Below, piece after piece: positions 8,251 through 17,707 of a stretch of 64,000 nt of DNA. The position numbers were made by a program, and so were the translations under genes. This DNA is from Actinotignum schaalii FB123-CNA-2. GTDB taxonomy: Bacteria > Actinomycetota > Actinomycetes > Actinomycetales > Actinomycetaceae. Numbering within the stretch: position 1 is the first letter of the stretch; each line of letters opens with the position of its first letter. Location: the NCBI RefSeq assembly GCF_000411135.1, contig NZ_KE150262.1, positions 498,770 to 562,769 of the forward strand, in the 5' to 3' direction. A model generated the notes under the pieces. The model saw only the letters and a list, made by a program, of their open reading frames with translations. It was not told the DNA's origin and made no database searches.

Positions 8251-9225
8251 ATGACGAAGGTACCTTTTATCCTCGATACTGATACCGCGCAGGATGATTG
8301 CGTGGCGATTCTTTTCGGCCTTCTCGATGAGCGGGCTGATTTGCGGGCTATCACCATGGTGGCCGGAAATGTTGGTTTTGAGCGGCAGATTAAAAATGCG
8401 CAGATGACGCTCAACGCTGCCGGTAAGCTCGGCGCGGTCCCCATTCACGTGGGTTGCTCGCAGCCGATGCTACGCGAGTGGGTGTCTGCCGAGGACGTGC
8501 ACGGTGACGGCACCGGCGGCTTGAGTATTGATTTTACGACGACGCACGTCGAGGATGAGCACGCTGTTGACGCTCTTCTTCGTATTACCGCTGCCCAACC
8601 GGGTGAGGTGAGCGTGGTAGCGATCGGGCCGCTGACGAATATCGCGACCGCGGTAGTCAAGGACCGCACTTTTGTAAAGAACGTCAAGAGCCTCTACATT
8701 ATGGGTGGATCTAATAACGGCCGTGGAAATACGATTTCCGCGGCTGAATTTAATTTCTATGTGGATCCGGAAGCCGCACAGATTGTTTTTACGGCCGGCT
8801 TTGAGGATATTCACGTGGTGACCTGGGATCCCATCACCCTGCGTGATGCCACCATCACCCGTGCGGAATACAATGCGCTGGCCGATAAGGATACGACCCT
8901 CGCGAAGTTCTTCAAGAAGGTATGCGATACCACCCTGGACTTCAACGAATCGGTAGGAGTGGATGGCTCCACGCATCCCGATTCCATGACACTTGCCACG
9001 CTCCTACATCCGGAACTTATCCTCAGCGAAAACCGCTACCGGGTGGATATTGAAACCAGTTCGGAGCTCACCCGCGGATATTCGGCCATGGCCTGGGAGA
9101 AATTCCCGCTGCCCGCCAACGCGTACGTGGTGGAGGAAGCCGATAAGAAGGCGTTCTTCGCGCGGCTGGATGCCTTGCTCGCACAGCAAACTACCCCGAA
9201 CCAGCCCTTCGTGGGCCTGGCCTAA
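8251..9225 (+). CDS. Inosine/uridine-preferring nucleoside hydrolase
   Basis: 324 residues. The calcium-binding aspartate cluster is at the N-terminus (LDTDTAQDDCVA, Asp9/11/15/16), followed by VVAIGPLTNIA, YIMGGS and the AEFNFYVDPEAAQ region typical of the IunH fold. These enzymes hydrolyse the N-glycosidic bond of nucleosides to base and (deoxy)ribose. Substrate preference cannot be read from the sequence. The gene is in the middle of the deoC operon and has the ribosome site AGGAG. Confidence 0.92.
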   Translation: MTKVPFILDTDTAQDDCVAILFGLLDERADLRAITMVAGNVGFERQIKNAQMTLNAAGKLGAVPIHVGCSQPMLREWVSAEDVHGDGTGGLSIDFTTTHVEDEHAVDALLRITAAQPGEVSVVAIGPLTNIATAVVKDRTFVKNVKSLYIMGGSNNGRGNTISAAEFNFYVDPEAAQIVFTAGFEDIHVVTWDPITLRDATITRAEYNALADKDTTLAKFFKKVCDTTLDFNESVGVDGSTHPDSMTLATLLHPELILSENRYRVDIETSSELTRGYSAMAWEKFPLPANAYVVEEADKKAFFARLDALLAQQTTPNQPFVGLA

Positions 9226-9267
9226 GTTCTGCCGGATATCGGTCCATAATGCGTGAAGGAGAATTCC

Positions 9268-10722
9268 ATGGCTGAACTCTCAAGGGAGCTCCCCTCCGAA
9301 TTTATTGAGGGGACCACGGTGCGCGCCGCCGGGAACCGCGCGATTAACCCGAAGCTGGTACTCACCGCCCTCATGCTGGTGATCGCGAGTTTCCAGCTCA
9401 ATGCCACAATGCTGGCACCGGCTATCGGCGATATGGCCAGCGCCCTCAATACTAATGCCGGGGTGATCGGCTGGAGCTCCACGGTGTTCCTCGCGGTAGC
9501 CGCGGCGCTCGCGATTTTCTTCCCGCCGCTGGCCGATAAAATCGGGCGGCGCGTGACCCTGTTGATTTCCGTGAGCTTTATGGTGGTGGGAACGGTGCTG
9601 GTACTGGTGACTAGCAGCGTGGCCATGCTCATGGTGGGGCGCTTCCTCCAAGGTTTCTGCGGGGCGACTTTCGCGCTGGGTAACCTCACCCTGCGTGCCA
9701 TCCTGCACCCGAAGAAATACGGTTTCTATATCGGTTTGGTTGCCGCGATTAATTCCGGGGTAGCCGGGATCGACACTCTCCTGGGCGGAGTGATTGTGGA
9801 TCATGCCGGCTACAAGGGAATTTTCTGGACGATCTTGGCTTTGGAAGTGCTGGCCCTCATCTGCGTGGTGGCCTGGGTCCCGGAAACCCGTGTTCCGGCG
9901 GCCAGCCGCATGGACTGGGGCGGGGCAATGACCCTCACCGGCTCGCTATGGTCGGCAAATATGGCACTCACCTTCGGCTTCGGTTCGCTGGGCTGGGGGA
10001 ATACCTGGACCATTGTCGCAATTATCGCGGCGGTGGTGCTGGCGGTAGCCTTCGTGCTGGTGGAGCGCGGGGTTGCGGACCCGTTGGTCCCGCTGCCCGA
10101 GCTGGTCAAACGCCAAACCTGGGGCGTGACCGGGACGGCGTTCTTCACCCTGGCTTCCGCTTTCTCGGTGCTCATGTACCTTATCCCGGCGGTGTCCCAG
10201 GATGTGGAGAACGGTCTGGGTATGGGCGGTACGGAATCAGCGCTGCTCTACCTCACGCCCTTCTCGCTACTGGGCTGGCTGCTGGCACCCTTCGTAGGCA
10301 AGTACGCCCCGCGGCTGGGCTACCGCGCGATTTTGCGCGCCGGGCTGCTGGGCAGCATCGTGCTCATCACAGGTGTGGTGGTTTTCGGGTTCGAGAACCG
10401 CTGGGTGCTCTTCACCCTGGCCTTCCTCATGGGTGCCACCTATACCGCGATGTCCAATACCACCCTCAACGCCATGGGCGTGCTTTACGCTTCGCCCACC
10501 CGGCCGGGGGTGCTCCCGGGTCTGACCTCCGCGGCTTTCAACCTGGGCGCGGGCGTGGGTACCGGGGTGATGGCCTCCTTCGTGGCTCGTAACGCGGTAG
10601 CCGGCGATATTACCGCCGGGTATTCGCAGGCCGCGATTGTTGGGTTGGTCTGCGCGGTGATCGCCTTCGCGATTTCTCTGGCGCTGCCGGCCCAGGAAAC
10701 GACCGGAGGTGAGAAGATCTAG
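9268..10722 (+). CDS. MFS transporter of the nucleoside/deoxyribose operon
   Basis: 484 residues with about 14 membrane segments, resembling the DHA2-like drug/solute branch of the major facilitator superfamily (ADKIGRRVTLLIS loop between segments 2 and 3). The start is placed at the ATG at 9268 (MAELSREL) because GAAGGAG precedes it; an in-frame GTG at 9253 has no site. It is the last gene of the operon, so it probably imports a nucleoside or a sugar, or exports a base, but this is inferred from position only. Confidence 0.8.
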   Translation: MAELSRELPSEFIEGTTVRAAGNRAINPKLVLTALMLVIASFQLNATMLAPAIGDMASALNTNAGVIGWSSTVFLAVAAALAIFFPPLADKIGRRVTLLISVSFMVVGTVLVLVTSSVAMLMVGRFLQGFCGATFALGNLTLRAILHPKKYGFYIGLVAAINSGVAGIDTLLGGVIVDHAGYKGIFWTILALEVLALICVVAWVPETRVPAASRMDWGGAMTLTGSLWSANMALTFGFGSLGWGNTWTIVAIIAAVVLAVAFVLVERGVADPLVPLPELVKRQTWGVTGTAFFTLASAFSVLMYLIPAVSQDVENGLGMGGTESALLYLTPFSLLGWLLAPFVGKYAPRLGYRAILRAGLLGSIVLITGVVVFGFENRWVLFTLAFLMGATYTAMSNTTLNAMGVLYASPTRPGVLPGLTSAAFNLGAGVGTGVMASFVARNAVAGDITAGYSQAAIVGLVCAVIAFAISLALPAQETTGGEKI

Positions 10723-10857
10723 GCTATCTGGTGAGAGCGGGGTCGCGGGTTTTTCTGCCGTGCAGTTTGCATGCGGCGGCGAACCCGCGGCCCCTCTTTT
10801 CTCGGTAGGGTGGAGGAGTTACACCGCACGCAAAAGATTCGCACGCAAAGGATAGTT

Positions 10858-12261
10858 GTGACTGAACAGTCCTATGTTTCGCGGCGTCGCCGCCCGCCGA
10901 GTTCACGCCACTATAGCGCCACCCAATTGCGCGATGCCCGCCTGGCGGTGAGCGCGCTCTTCTTCACCAACGGTGCGATTTTCGCTAATATTGTGCCGCG
11001 TTTCCCCGAACTTAAGCGGATTCACGAGCTCGATAACGCCGTGTACGGCCTTGCGCTCGCGGCTTTTCCGGCCGGTGGCATTATCGCGGGGGTTTTCGCC
11101 GCGCCACTCATTCGTAAATTCGGATCCGCGCCGGTGGCGGTGGCCGGTACCCTTTTCACCGCGCTCGGTCTTATTGTGGCGGGTGTGGGGCCCACCGGAA
11201 TCTTCTTCGCGGCCGGAATGTTCCTCGGGGGCGCCTGCGATGCGGCCACCGACGTGGGGCAAAATGCGCATGGCTTGCGGGTGCAGCGCCATTACGGGCG
11301 CTCGATCATTAATACTTTCCACGCGACCTGGTCCGTGGGCGCGATGAGTGGCGGGCTCATGTCCGCCGCCGCGATCTGGATTGGGTTGCCGGTGCCCGCG
11401 CATCTGGTGCTGTCCGGGACGCTGTGGGCTGTTGTCGCGCTGGTGGCCCGACGCTTCTGCTTGCCGGGGAACGACGCCGCAGACCCCGGGCCAAGCGGTA
11501 CGACCGCAGATCACGCTGGTGACGGGGTAGGCGCGCCGGGGGATGGGTCGGCGTCGTCGAACCTATCTGAGGGTACGCAAGAAGCCGCGCCTTCCGGGGC
11601 TCCCGTGCCGGCCGAAACTTCGGGACCACTGACGTTCCGCACCGTGGCGATGCTGGGTGCGCTTGTGCTCATTGCCACGATGGGTGGTCTTATTGAGGAT
11701 GCTGGATCCAGTTGGGCGACTCTGTACGTGGGGCAGCTCGGTGCCGTGGGAGGCTTAGCCGCGGCGGGGTATGTCGGTTTGGTTGGCTCGCAGTTCGTGG
11801 GGCGGCTGCTGGGCGATGGGCTGGTGGATCGCTTCGGGCGGCGCACCGTGGCCCAGGGCGGGGCGGCGCTCATTACCGCGGGGATGGGGCTGGCGCTGCT
11901 GTTCCCGAGCGTGCCGGGCACGATTGCCGGTTTCGCGGTGGCCGGTTTTGGTTCGGCCACGCTGGTGCCGGCGGCTATTCAACAAGCTGACGAACTTCCC
12001 GGACTCAAACCGGGCACGGGCCTGACGGTCATTTCCTGGCTCATGCGCATCGGTTTCCTGGTTTCCCCGCCGATTGTGGGTATGGTGGCCGATACCTTCG
12101 GGCTGCGCACCGGTCTGTGCGTGGTGCCCTTCGCCGGCATCACGGTACTTCTCCTCAGCTGGACGCTGAGCCAGGGCGAGCGGGGTGCTCAGAGTGAGCG
12201 GGACATCCCCACCTCGCCGCGGCCCAGCGTCCGGGAGGAAGATGAGAGCCAATGCTCTTAG
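10858..12261 (+). CDS. MFS transporter (YbjJ-like)
   Basis: 467 residues from the GTG at 10858, chosen because AAAGGATA precedes it; the frame is open further upstream without a ribosome site. It has twelve predicted membrane segments, with motifs NIVPRFPELKRIHELDNAVYG and GGACDAATDVGQNAHGLRVQ resembling the YbjJ group of transporters. A 45-residue low-complexity loop (about residues 205-250) separates the two halves and contains one of the ACGACGCCGCAG words. It is convergent with rhaD, with only 12 bases between the stops. Substrate unknown. Confidence 0.75.
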   Translation: MTEQSYVSRRRRPPSSRHYSATQLRDARLAVSALFFTNGAIFANIVPRFPELKRIHELDNAVYGLALAAFPAGGIIAGVFAAPLIRKFGSAPVAVAGTLFTALGLIVAGVGPTGIFFAAGMFLGGACDAATDVGQNAHGLRVQRHYGRSIINTFHATWSVGAMSGGLMSAAAIWIGLPVPAHLVLSGTLWAVVALVARRFCLPGNDAADPGPSGTTADHAGDGVGAPGDGSASSNLSEGTQEAAPSGAPVPAETSGPLTFRTVAMLGALVLIATMGGLIEDAGSSWATLYVGQLGAVGGLAAAGYVGLVGSQFVGRLLGDGLVDRFGRRTVAQGGAALITAGMGLALLFPSVPGTIAGFAVAGFGSATLVPAAIQQADELPGLKPGTGLTVISWLMRIGFLVSPPIVGMVADTFGLRTGLCVVPFAGITVLLLSWTLSQGERGAQSERDIPTSPRPSVREEDESQCS

Positions 12262-12273
12262 ATCTTGTGCTTC

Positions 12274-13092
12274 TTAGTACATATCGGTCTTTACATTGAA
12301 TGTGGATACGACTCGGCGGATTTCGTCATCACTGAGGCCGGTTCCCTTTCCACCGCTCGCGGCGTTCATGTGTTCGTACATGGCGCCGGTTTCGAGGTAC
12401 TCGATGGTATCGACCGCGGAAAGCGCGGAAGAATCTGAGCGAACCATAATTCCGTGCTTGGCCCAGAGCGCGATGCGATGATCGCGAAGTCCGATCACAT
12501 TGTTCTCCATGAGTTCGTCGCTACCGGGAACCATGAATTCGAGGACGGCGATACCTTCGGGAACCTGAACGATGGTTTCCGGCTCCCACCGGAAGATCAT
12601 GCGATTGAAATCCTTGTTGTTGAGAGTCTCGGGAATATGTGAGAGCGCAACGAGGTACGGAGGCTGCGCGTGCACAATAGCCTGGAAACTCACGCCGCGC
12701 TGAGCCACCTGGTCGTTATGCACCGCAAGATGCGAATTGAATTCGCTCGTGGGGCGCTGATACGCCTTGTTTGGATGCGTGTACCAGGTACCGGTTTCGC
12801 CACCTTCATCCACAATGAAAGCCGACACGTTCTTTTCGGGCGCGTCCGCAACCTCACGCAAACGGCATCCTGATCCGGTTACGAACACCGTTCGTCCCGC
12901 CAGAGCAGGTACCTTCCAGGGGAGCTTGACGCTGGCCTGCTTTTCCGGGAAAACTGATTCGAGATCGGTATCCCAATCAACGGAAATAGAGATATTTCCG
13001 GCGCCGGCTTCCGCGGCGTGCAGGTGGTCGAGGCGACGTCCGGTCACTCCCATTTGTTCCAGGAGGGCGTCAACAGTTAATTGAGAAGTCAT
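12274..13092 (-). CDS. rhaD: Rhamnulose-1-phosphate aldolase
   Basis: 272 residues. A class II zinc aldolase that splits L-rhamnulose 1-phosphate into dihydroxyacetone phosphate and L-lactaldehyde. Histidine motifs of the family are seen in IVHAQPPYLVALSH and LWAKHGIMV. The ATG at 13092 (MTSQLTVDALLEQ) is preceded by GGAGAGACC; the frame is open further upstream only inside rhaB. It is the last gene of the rhamnose operon. No lactaldehyde-processing gene is present nearby. Confidence 0.92.
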   Translation of the reverse strand: MTSQLTVDALLEQMGVTGRRLDHLHAAEAGAGNISISVDWDTDLESVFPEKQASVKLPWKVPALAGRTVFVTGSGCRLREVADAPEKNVSAFIVDEGGETGTWYTHPNKAYQRPTSEFNSHLAVHNDQVAQRGVSFQAIVHAQPPYLVALSHIPETLNNKDFNRMIFRWEPETIVQVPEGIAVLEFMVPGSDELMENNVIGLRDHRIALWAKHGIMVRSDSSALSAVDTIEYLETGAMYEHMNAASGGKGTGLSDDEIRRVVSTFNVKTDMY

Positions 13093-13108
13093 GGTCTCTC
13101 CATCTTTG

Positions 13109-14608
13109 TTAGAAAATTCGACGTCGGGCTTCTTGCCAAACGCTTTGATTGTTCTGGGGTGTATAGCTGGTGAGTTCGGTCGATGCACGTACAACCTCGC
13201 GTAGTGAGGTAAGTGAATCCGATATCGAACCAGCCGTTCGTGCCTGGAGTAAAAGATTTCCAAGCGCCGTTGCTTCCGTGGGGCCTGCGACGACGGGAAG
13301 TCCGCACGCATCGGCAGTTAGCTGACACAGTAATTTGTTCTGAGATCCTCCTCCGACGATATGGACGACATCTATATCCATCTGTGCAAGATGTGCAGCC
13401 TGCTCGATGGTTTGGGCATGTGCAAGAGCTAAGGAATCGGTGATACAACGGGCATATTCTCCAATATCCCGGGGGCGTGGTTGCCCACTTGCTTCAGCTA
13501 GAGAATCAATTCGGGCGATCATATCTCCCGGCGTCGCGAAGATCGGGTTATTGACATCGATAACAGTGCGAAGGGACGGTGCTGATGCCGCAAGGGAAAC
13601 GACCTGAGCAATTGAGAGACTGGGATCGATTTCTTTCCATTGGGCCACGCAACCATTGAAGATCCACATCCCCATAATGTTCTTCAAATAGCGGGTGGTC
13701 CCATCAACACCGAGCTCATTAGTGAAGTTAGCTTGCTGAGACTCTTCACTGAGGATCGGCGCTTCTAATTCAAGTCCGGCCAATGACCACGTCCCGCACG
13801 AAATGAAAGCGAAGTTCTTGTGTTCACTAGCGGGCACGGCTGCTACCGCTGACGCCGTGTCATGACTACCCACCGCCACCACCGGAGTGCTTTCTCCGTT
13901 CTGAGTGCGTAGATCGCAAATCTCAGGCCGAACAGCACCAATTCGAGTTCCAGGTTCGATGAGTTCGGGTAGTTTCGCGGAGATATCAATGCCGGATATC
14001 TCCTCATATATGCCAGTCATCTCGGGCGACCAGGATCTAGTGCGCGGATTGACAAAGCCAGTTGATGACGCGTTTGTTATCTCCGCATATTTCTTTCCGG
14101 TCAGCCAATAATTGACGAGGTCTGGCAGGAGGAGGAGCGATTCTGCCTGTTCCACGACCGGCCGGTAGTCTCTGCTGTGAGCAGCTGCGAGCAATTGGAA
14201 AATTGTGTTGATATCTATGTTTTGCAGGCCGTTATGTGTGTAAATATCCGTTGCCGAGTAGCGGGAATACACTGTTTCAGGAACGCCGTGAGTCCTGCTA
14301 TCGCGATAGCTAAAGGGGGGACTGATGAGTCCGCCTTCCGCACCGAGGAGGACGTAATCAACCGCCCAGGTATCCACGCCAATTGACTCGATAGACGTTC
14401 CGCGTAGATTCTTCAGTGACGCGCAAATATGCTCCCACACCTGGAGTAGCGGCCAGAAAAGGTTATTCTTCTCGGTGCCTGGAACACAGATAGGTCCGTT
14501 TGGGAATCTAGTGATTTCGCCTGTCGACTTCAGTTTTCCGTCAGCGACTGTGCCGGTTATGACTCTGCCGGAGGAAGCACCTAAATCGATGGCAACAAAA
14601 GTTTTCAT
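13109..14608 (-). CDS. rhaB: Rhamnulokinase
   Basis: 499 residues, FGGY carbohydrate kinase family. The N-terminal ATPase motif is AIDLGASSGRVITG, the substrate region is GVDTWAVDYVLL, and the adenosine motif is HIVGGGSQNKLLCQLTADA. It phosphorylates L-rhamnulose at O1. GAGGAATTAGAGTA precedes the ATG. A gap of 128 bases separates it from rhaI and contains a 12-bp perfect hairpin. Confidence 0.95.
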   Translation of the reverse strand: MKTFVAIDLGASSGRVITGTVADGKLKSTGEITRFPNGPICVPGTEKNNLFWPLLQVWEHICASLKNLRGTSIESIGVDTWAVDYVLLGAEGGLISPPFSYRDSRTHGVPETVYSRYSATDIYTHNGLQNIDINTIFQLLAAAHSRDYRPVVEQAESLLLLPDLVNYWLTGKKYAEITNASSTGFVNPRTRSWSPEMTGIYEEISGIDISAKLPELIEPGTRIGAVRPEICDLRTQNGESTPVVAVGSHDTASAVAAVPASEHKNFAFISCGTWSLAGLELEAPILSEESQQANFTNELGVDGTTRYLKNIMGMWIFNGCVAQWKEIDPSLSIAQVVSLAASAPSLRTVIDVNNPIFATPGDMIARIDSLAEASGQPRPRDIGEYARCITDSLALAHAQTIEQAAHLAQMDIDVVHIVGGGSQNKLLCQLTADACGLPVVAGPTEATALGNLLLQARTAGSISDSLTSLREVVRASTELTSYTPQNNQSVWQEARRRIF

Positions 14609-14627
14609 TACTCTAATTCCTCATTTG

Positions 14628-14665
14628 AGCTTCGGGCCGGGCCCGTAAGAGCTCGGCCCGAAGCT
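14628..14665 (-). terminator. Hairpin between rhaI and rhaB
   Basis: AGCTTCGGGCCG (14628-14639) pairs perfectly with CGGCCCGAAGCT (14654-14665) around a 14-base loop. There is no T-run on the minus strand, so it may be a partial terminator or an mRNA-stabilising or processing element that separates rhaM-transporter-rhaI from rhaB-rhaD. Confidence 0.6.
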
Positions 14666-14736
14666 GGTGTGGCGCTCAATAGTTTCAATAGTTCAGAGCG
14701 GGATGGTTAGTAAGACTCCGTAGGGAAGCGGGAGAA

Positions 14737-15915
14737 TTAGGCACCCCAGCTTGCCTGAGTTCCGCCAACCCGTTCCTTCCGAATCTTCTCCAGATAGCCC
14801 GATTCCATAAAGGCCCGCATGGGATCCGGATCAATGCCTTGGGACTCGCGCAATTCGCCCAGGAGGCCGCGGACGTCCGTGTAGAAGGCATCCATAAGAA
14901 TGTCATTCGCCCCGAGAACATCTCCGGCCACCTGCTTTTCCTTGAGAGCATCGCGATCCACGAGCAGGGCCTTCGCGGTCATTTCCTGCACATTGGTCAC
15001 GGAGCGGATTTCAGCCGGGATTTTTTCTTCCAGGTTATGGCACTGATCAAGCATGAAGTTCACGGGCGATCCTTCATCCAGGGCACCGGCCGCGACGATC
15101 TCATTGAGAATGCGGAAGAGCTGGAACGGATCCGCAGCCCCGACGATAAGGTCGTCGTCGGCATAGAACCGAGAATTGAAGTCAAATGCACCAAGGCGTC
15201 CCACTCGGAGGAGCTGAGCCACGATGAATTCGATATTGGTTCCGGGAGCATGGTGGCCGGTATCAAGAACCACCATGGCGCGTTCGCCCAGCGCCTGGCA
15301 CTGAACAAGCGACGTGCCCCAGTCCGGAACATCGGTGTGGTAGAAAGCCGGCTCGAAGAACTTGTATTCCAGAACCAACCGCATATCGTCATCGAGTTCG
15401 GCGTAAATTTCCGCAAGCGATTCCGCCAGCCGATCCTGACGCTCCCGAATGGAATCTTGACCGGGGTAGTTGGTGCCATCAGCCAGCCAAATCTTCAGAT
15501 CCTTCGATCCGGTCTTGCGCATGATATCGACGCATTGCTTATGATGATCGATTGCCTTCTGGCGGATCTTCGGGTTCACGTTGCACAAGGAGCCGAACTT
15601 GTAATCTTCGTCCTGGAAAACATTCGAGTTAATCGTCCCGATTGTTACACCCAGGTCCTCCGCGTGCTTGCGGAGTGCATCGTAATCATCGGTGAGATCC
15701 CACGGGATGTGGAGAGAAACTTTCGAGGCAGCGTGAGTATAGGCATTCACCTGTGCCGCGTCAGAGACTTTCTCGAAGGGATCACGCGGGACGCCGGGCG
15801 TTGTGAAAACACGGAAACGCGTACCGGAATTTCCAAAAGCCCACGAGGGGAGTTCAACATCTTGGCGTTCGAGGATCTCGCGGTTCTTCGCGCTGAGATC
15901 ACTGAGTTTCACCAT
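14737..15915 (-). CDS. rhaI: L-rhamnose isomerase (Pseudomonas-type)
   Basis: 392 residues, a metal-dependent TIM-barrel isomerase of the RhaI type rather than the longer E. coli RhaA. It converts L-rhamnose to L-rhamnulose. Conserved stretches include LEYKFFEPAFYHTDVPDWG, LDTGHHAPGTNIE and FDFNSRFYADDDL, which contain the metal and substrate ligands. The ATG at 15915 is preceded by AGAAAGGAAC, so the upstream in-frame ATG is not used. It is the third gene of the operon. Confidence 0.92.
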   Translation of the reverse strand: MVKLSDLSAKNREILERQDVELPSWAFGNSGTRFRVFTTPGVPRDPFEKVSDAAQVNAYTHAASKVSLHIPWDLTDDYDALRKHAEDLGVTIGTINSNVFQDEDYKFGSLCNVNPKIRQKAIDHHKQCVDIMRKTGSKDLKIWLADGTNYPGQDSIRERQDRLAESLAEIYAELDDDMRLVLEYKFFEPAFYHTDVPDWGTSLVQCQALGERAMVVLDTGHHAPGTNIEFIVAQLLRVGRLGAFDFNSRFYADDDLIVGAADPFQLFRILNEIVAAGALDEGSPVNFMLDQCHNLEEKIPAEIRSVTNVQEMTAKALLVDRDALKEKQVAGDVLGANDILMDAFYTDVRGLLGELRESQGIDPDPMRAFMESGYLEKIRKERVGGTQASWGA

Positions 15916-15948
15916 TGTCTGTTCCTTTCTCAATATTTCTTTGCGGTT

Positions 15949-17241
15949 TTATTTCGACGACGCAGCTGAAACAACTCGCCCGTACCGCTCGATCTCGATA
16001 TCCTCGAGCGACTTGCCCTGGGTCTTCGGTGCGCCAAGGGTGCCAACAATGAGAGAAATCGAGAGGAATCCGATAAGGATCAGTCCGTCGATCATGAGTC
16101 CGTTCTCCCACTGGAGGATGACCGGGAAGATAAGGGAAATTAGGCCGGATGCGACTCGTACCAGGAAGAAGATGATTCCCTGCGCACCGGCGCGGTACGG
16201 AGTGGCGAAGAGTTCCGGTGCCCAGACCGAGTAGAAGGCCTGGGCGGAAGGACCAGCCGAAATTCCCCAGATGATCGCGTAACCGAAAGCGGTGAAGGCG
16301 GAATCGGAAGGACCGAAAATGAGGATCAGCCAGGCAACGATGGCCAGAACGGCGCCGATGAAGAAGTGGGTGCGGTAGGGCATCGTGTCCACGAAGTACA
16401 TGAAGAAGACGGTGCCGATGATGACCACGCCCCACGAGAGCATCGAGAAGAGGTTTGAGGCCAGCTGGTCGTAGCCAACGCTATTGAGGATGGTCGGGAG
16501 GAAAATACCGTTTTGCGAGGCGGCCTGGTTCCAGCAGGTGTAGATAACCGCGAGGAAGATCAGTGCGCGGATATTGCACTTCCAGGAGAACAGTGCCTTG
16601 AAGGACTGGAACATTGAGGGCGGCTTGGTTTCGGAACCACCCTTGGCTTGCTGCCAGGCCTCTGATTCTTCCAGATTTCTGCGGATATACCAGGTAATCA
16701 AAGCGATAACCACGAGGTGAGCGAAGACCAGTCGAGATCCGAGCAGTCCCAGGGGTGTCACGGCGCTCGCGAGACCGAAACCGATGAACGGTCCGAATGA
16801 CCAGGCCAATTGGGTTGCCCCAATATGCCTGCCTCGACTTTCGGTTGGTGCAAATTCAGCAATATATGTCCAACCTGCTGGAACTGATGCACCTACCGCA
16901 AGTCCGATTATGACGAATCCTATGAAGAGCATCGGGAGGTTACCGGCGAAGACCACAATAAGTCCACCCAGTGCGTAGACGAGGAGGTCGTAGGTGTAGA
17001 TGACTTTTCGTCCGTATTTGTCACAGAGCGGTCCACCAATAAGAGCACCGATGGCGGCACCGAAAGCATTGGAACTAAAAGCAGCGAGCAATCCCGCGAT
17101 TCTGCCGTTGTCGTCGGGGAAGTACGCGGCACCCCAAAAACCAAGCGAGGTCGCAATCGCAATAATGGACCCTGAGTCAATGTAATTGGACATGGAAACG
17201 GCGATCGTTGCCTTCCATCCGGTTAATGGCTTTTTTGACAT
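15949..17241 (-). CDS. MFS sugar transporter of the rhamnose operon
   Basis: 430 residues with twelve membrane segments and sugar-porter signatures (GGPLCDKYGRKVIYTYDL, PAGWTYIAEFAPTESRGR, ending in the EDIEIERYG tail). Its place between rhaM and rhaI makes it the likely L-rhamnose permease; it is not an RhaT-type transporter. The start at 17241 (MSKKPLTGW) follows GGAGAGAAC. Codon use and spacing match the neighbouring genes. Confidence 0.85.
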   Translation of the reverse strand: MSKKPLTGWKATIAVSMSNYIDSGSIIAIATSLGFWGAAYFPDDNGRIAGLLAAFSSNAFGAAIGALIGGPLCDKYGRKVIYTYDLLVYALGGLIVVFAGNLPMLFIGFVIIGLAVGASVPAGWTYIAEFAPTESRGRHIGATQLAWSFGPFIGFGLASAVTPLGLLGSRLVFAHLVVIALITWYIRRNLEESEAWQQAKGGSETKPPSMFQSFKALFSWKCNIRALIFLAVIYTCWNQAASQNGIFLPTILNSVGYDQLASNLFSMLSWGVVIIGTVFFMYFVDTMPYRTHFFIGAVLAIVAWLILIFGPSDSAFTAFGYAIIWGISAGPSAQAFYSVWAPELFATPYRAGAQGIIFFLVRVASGLISLIFPVILQWENGLMIDGLILIGFLSISLIVGTLGAPKTQGKSLEDIEIERYGRVVSAASSK

Positions 17242-17264
17242 GTTCTCTCCGTTGAAATCAGATG

Positions 17265-17630
17265 TCACTGAAGATAGAAATACTGGGATAAGAAGTAGTT
17301 CGTGCCGCCATCAGGCTGTACAAAGTACTGAGCCATCTCGGCCTGCCACTTGGTGTTAATCTCCTCGTTTTCCATGCAGTTCATCGCTTGCCAGACGTCA
17401 TCGGCTTCAAAATAGCCAAAAACAACGGCGGTTTCCGGGTCGACGAAGAGTGAGTAGTTCCGCCATCCGGAACGTGACAAGGCGTCGCGCATCTCTTCCC
17501 ATACATGGCAGTGCGCTTGGAGATATTCATCCAACTTGTCTTCACGGACTCGTAAAACAAAGCCACATCTTGAATCAGACTTCTGCGTCGTGTCATTCAA
17601 AATCTGGTCAACAGTCGGGGTGCTAACCAT
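17265..17630 (-). CDS. rhaM: L-rhamnose mutarotase
   Basis: 121 residues. RhaM (RhaU) interconverts the alpha and beta anomers of L-rhamnose. The family features CGFVLRVREDKLDEYLQAH, HCHVWEEM, NYSLFVDPET and VFGYFEADD are present. It is the first gene of the operon, and AAGGAG at 17638-17643 precedes the ATG. The promoter and operators are directly upstream. Confidence 0.93.
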   Translation of the reverse strand: MVSTPTVDQILNDTTQKSDSRCGFVLRVREDKLDEYLQAHCHVWEEMRDALSRSGWRNYSLFVDPETAVVFGYFEADDVWQAMNCMENEEINTKWQAEMAQYFVQPDGGTNYFLSQYFYLQ

Positions 17631-17650
17631 AAGTCAACTCCTTCGTTGAA

Positions 17651-17707
17651 GGATTGAAAGGTTTCAATCCGTAATGAAATACTACGTTTGATACGTTTCA
17701 ACGTCAA
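17651..17707 (-). promoter_or_regulatory. Rhamnose operon promoter with two LacI-type operators
   Basis: On the minus strand a -35 TTGACG (17707-17702) and -10 TAGTAT (17684-17679) are exactly 17 bp apart. The spacer is filled by TTGAAACGTATCAA (17701-17688), a near-perfect LacI-family operator. A second operator, GGATTGAAA-CC-TTTCAATCC (17670-17651), has perfect 9-bp arms and sits at or just after the start point. Both share the TTGAAA half-site. A third inverted repeat, GCAAACGTTGTTTGC (17710-17724), lies upstream of the -35. The arrangement predicts strong repression by the adjacent LacI-type regulator. Confidence 0.85.

Noticed and set aside
14839-15969. A 376-codon frame antisense to rhaI
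   Set aside because: rhaI has full family motifs and a ribosome site; the opposite frame has none.
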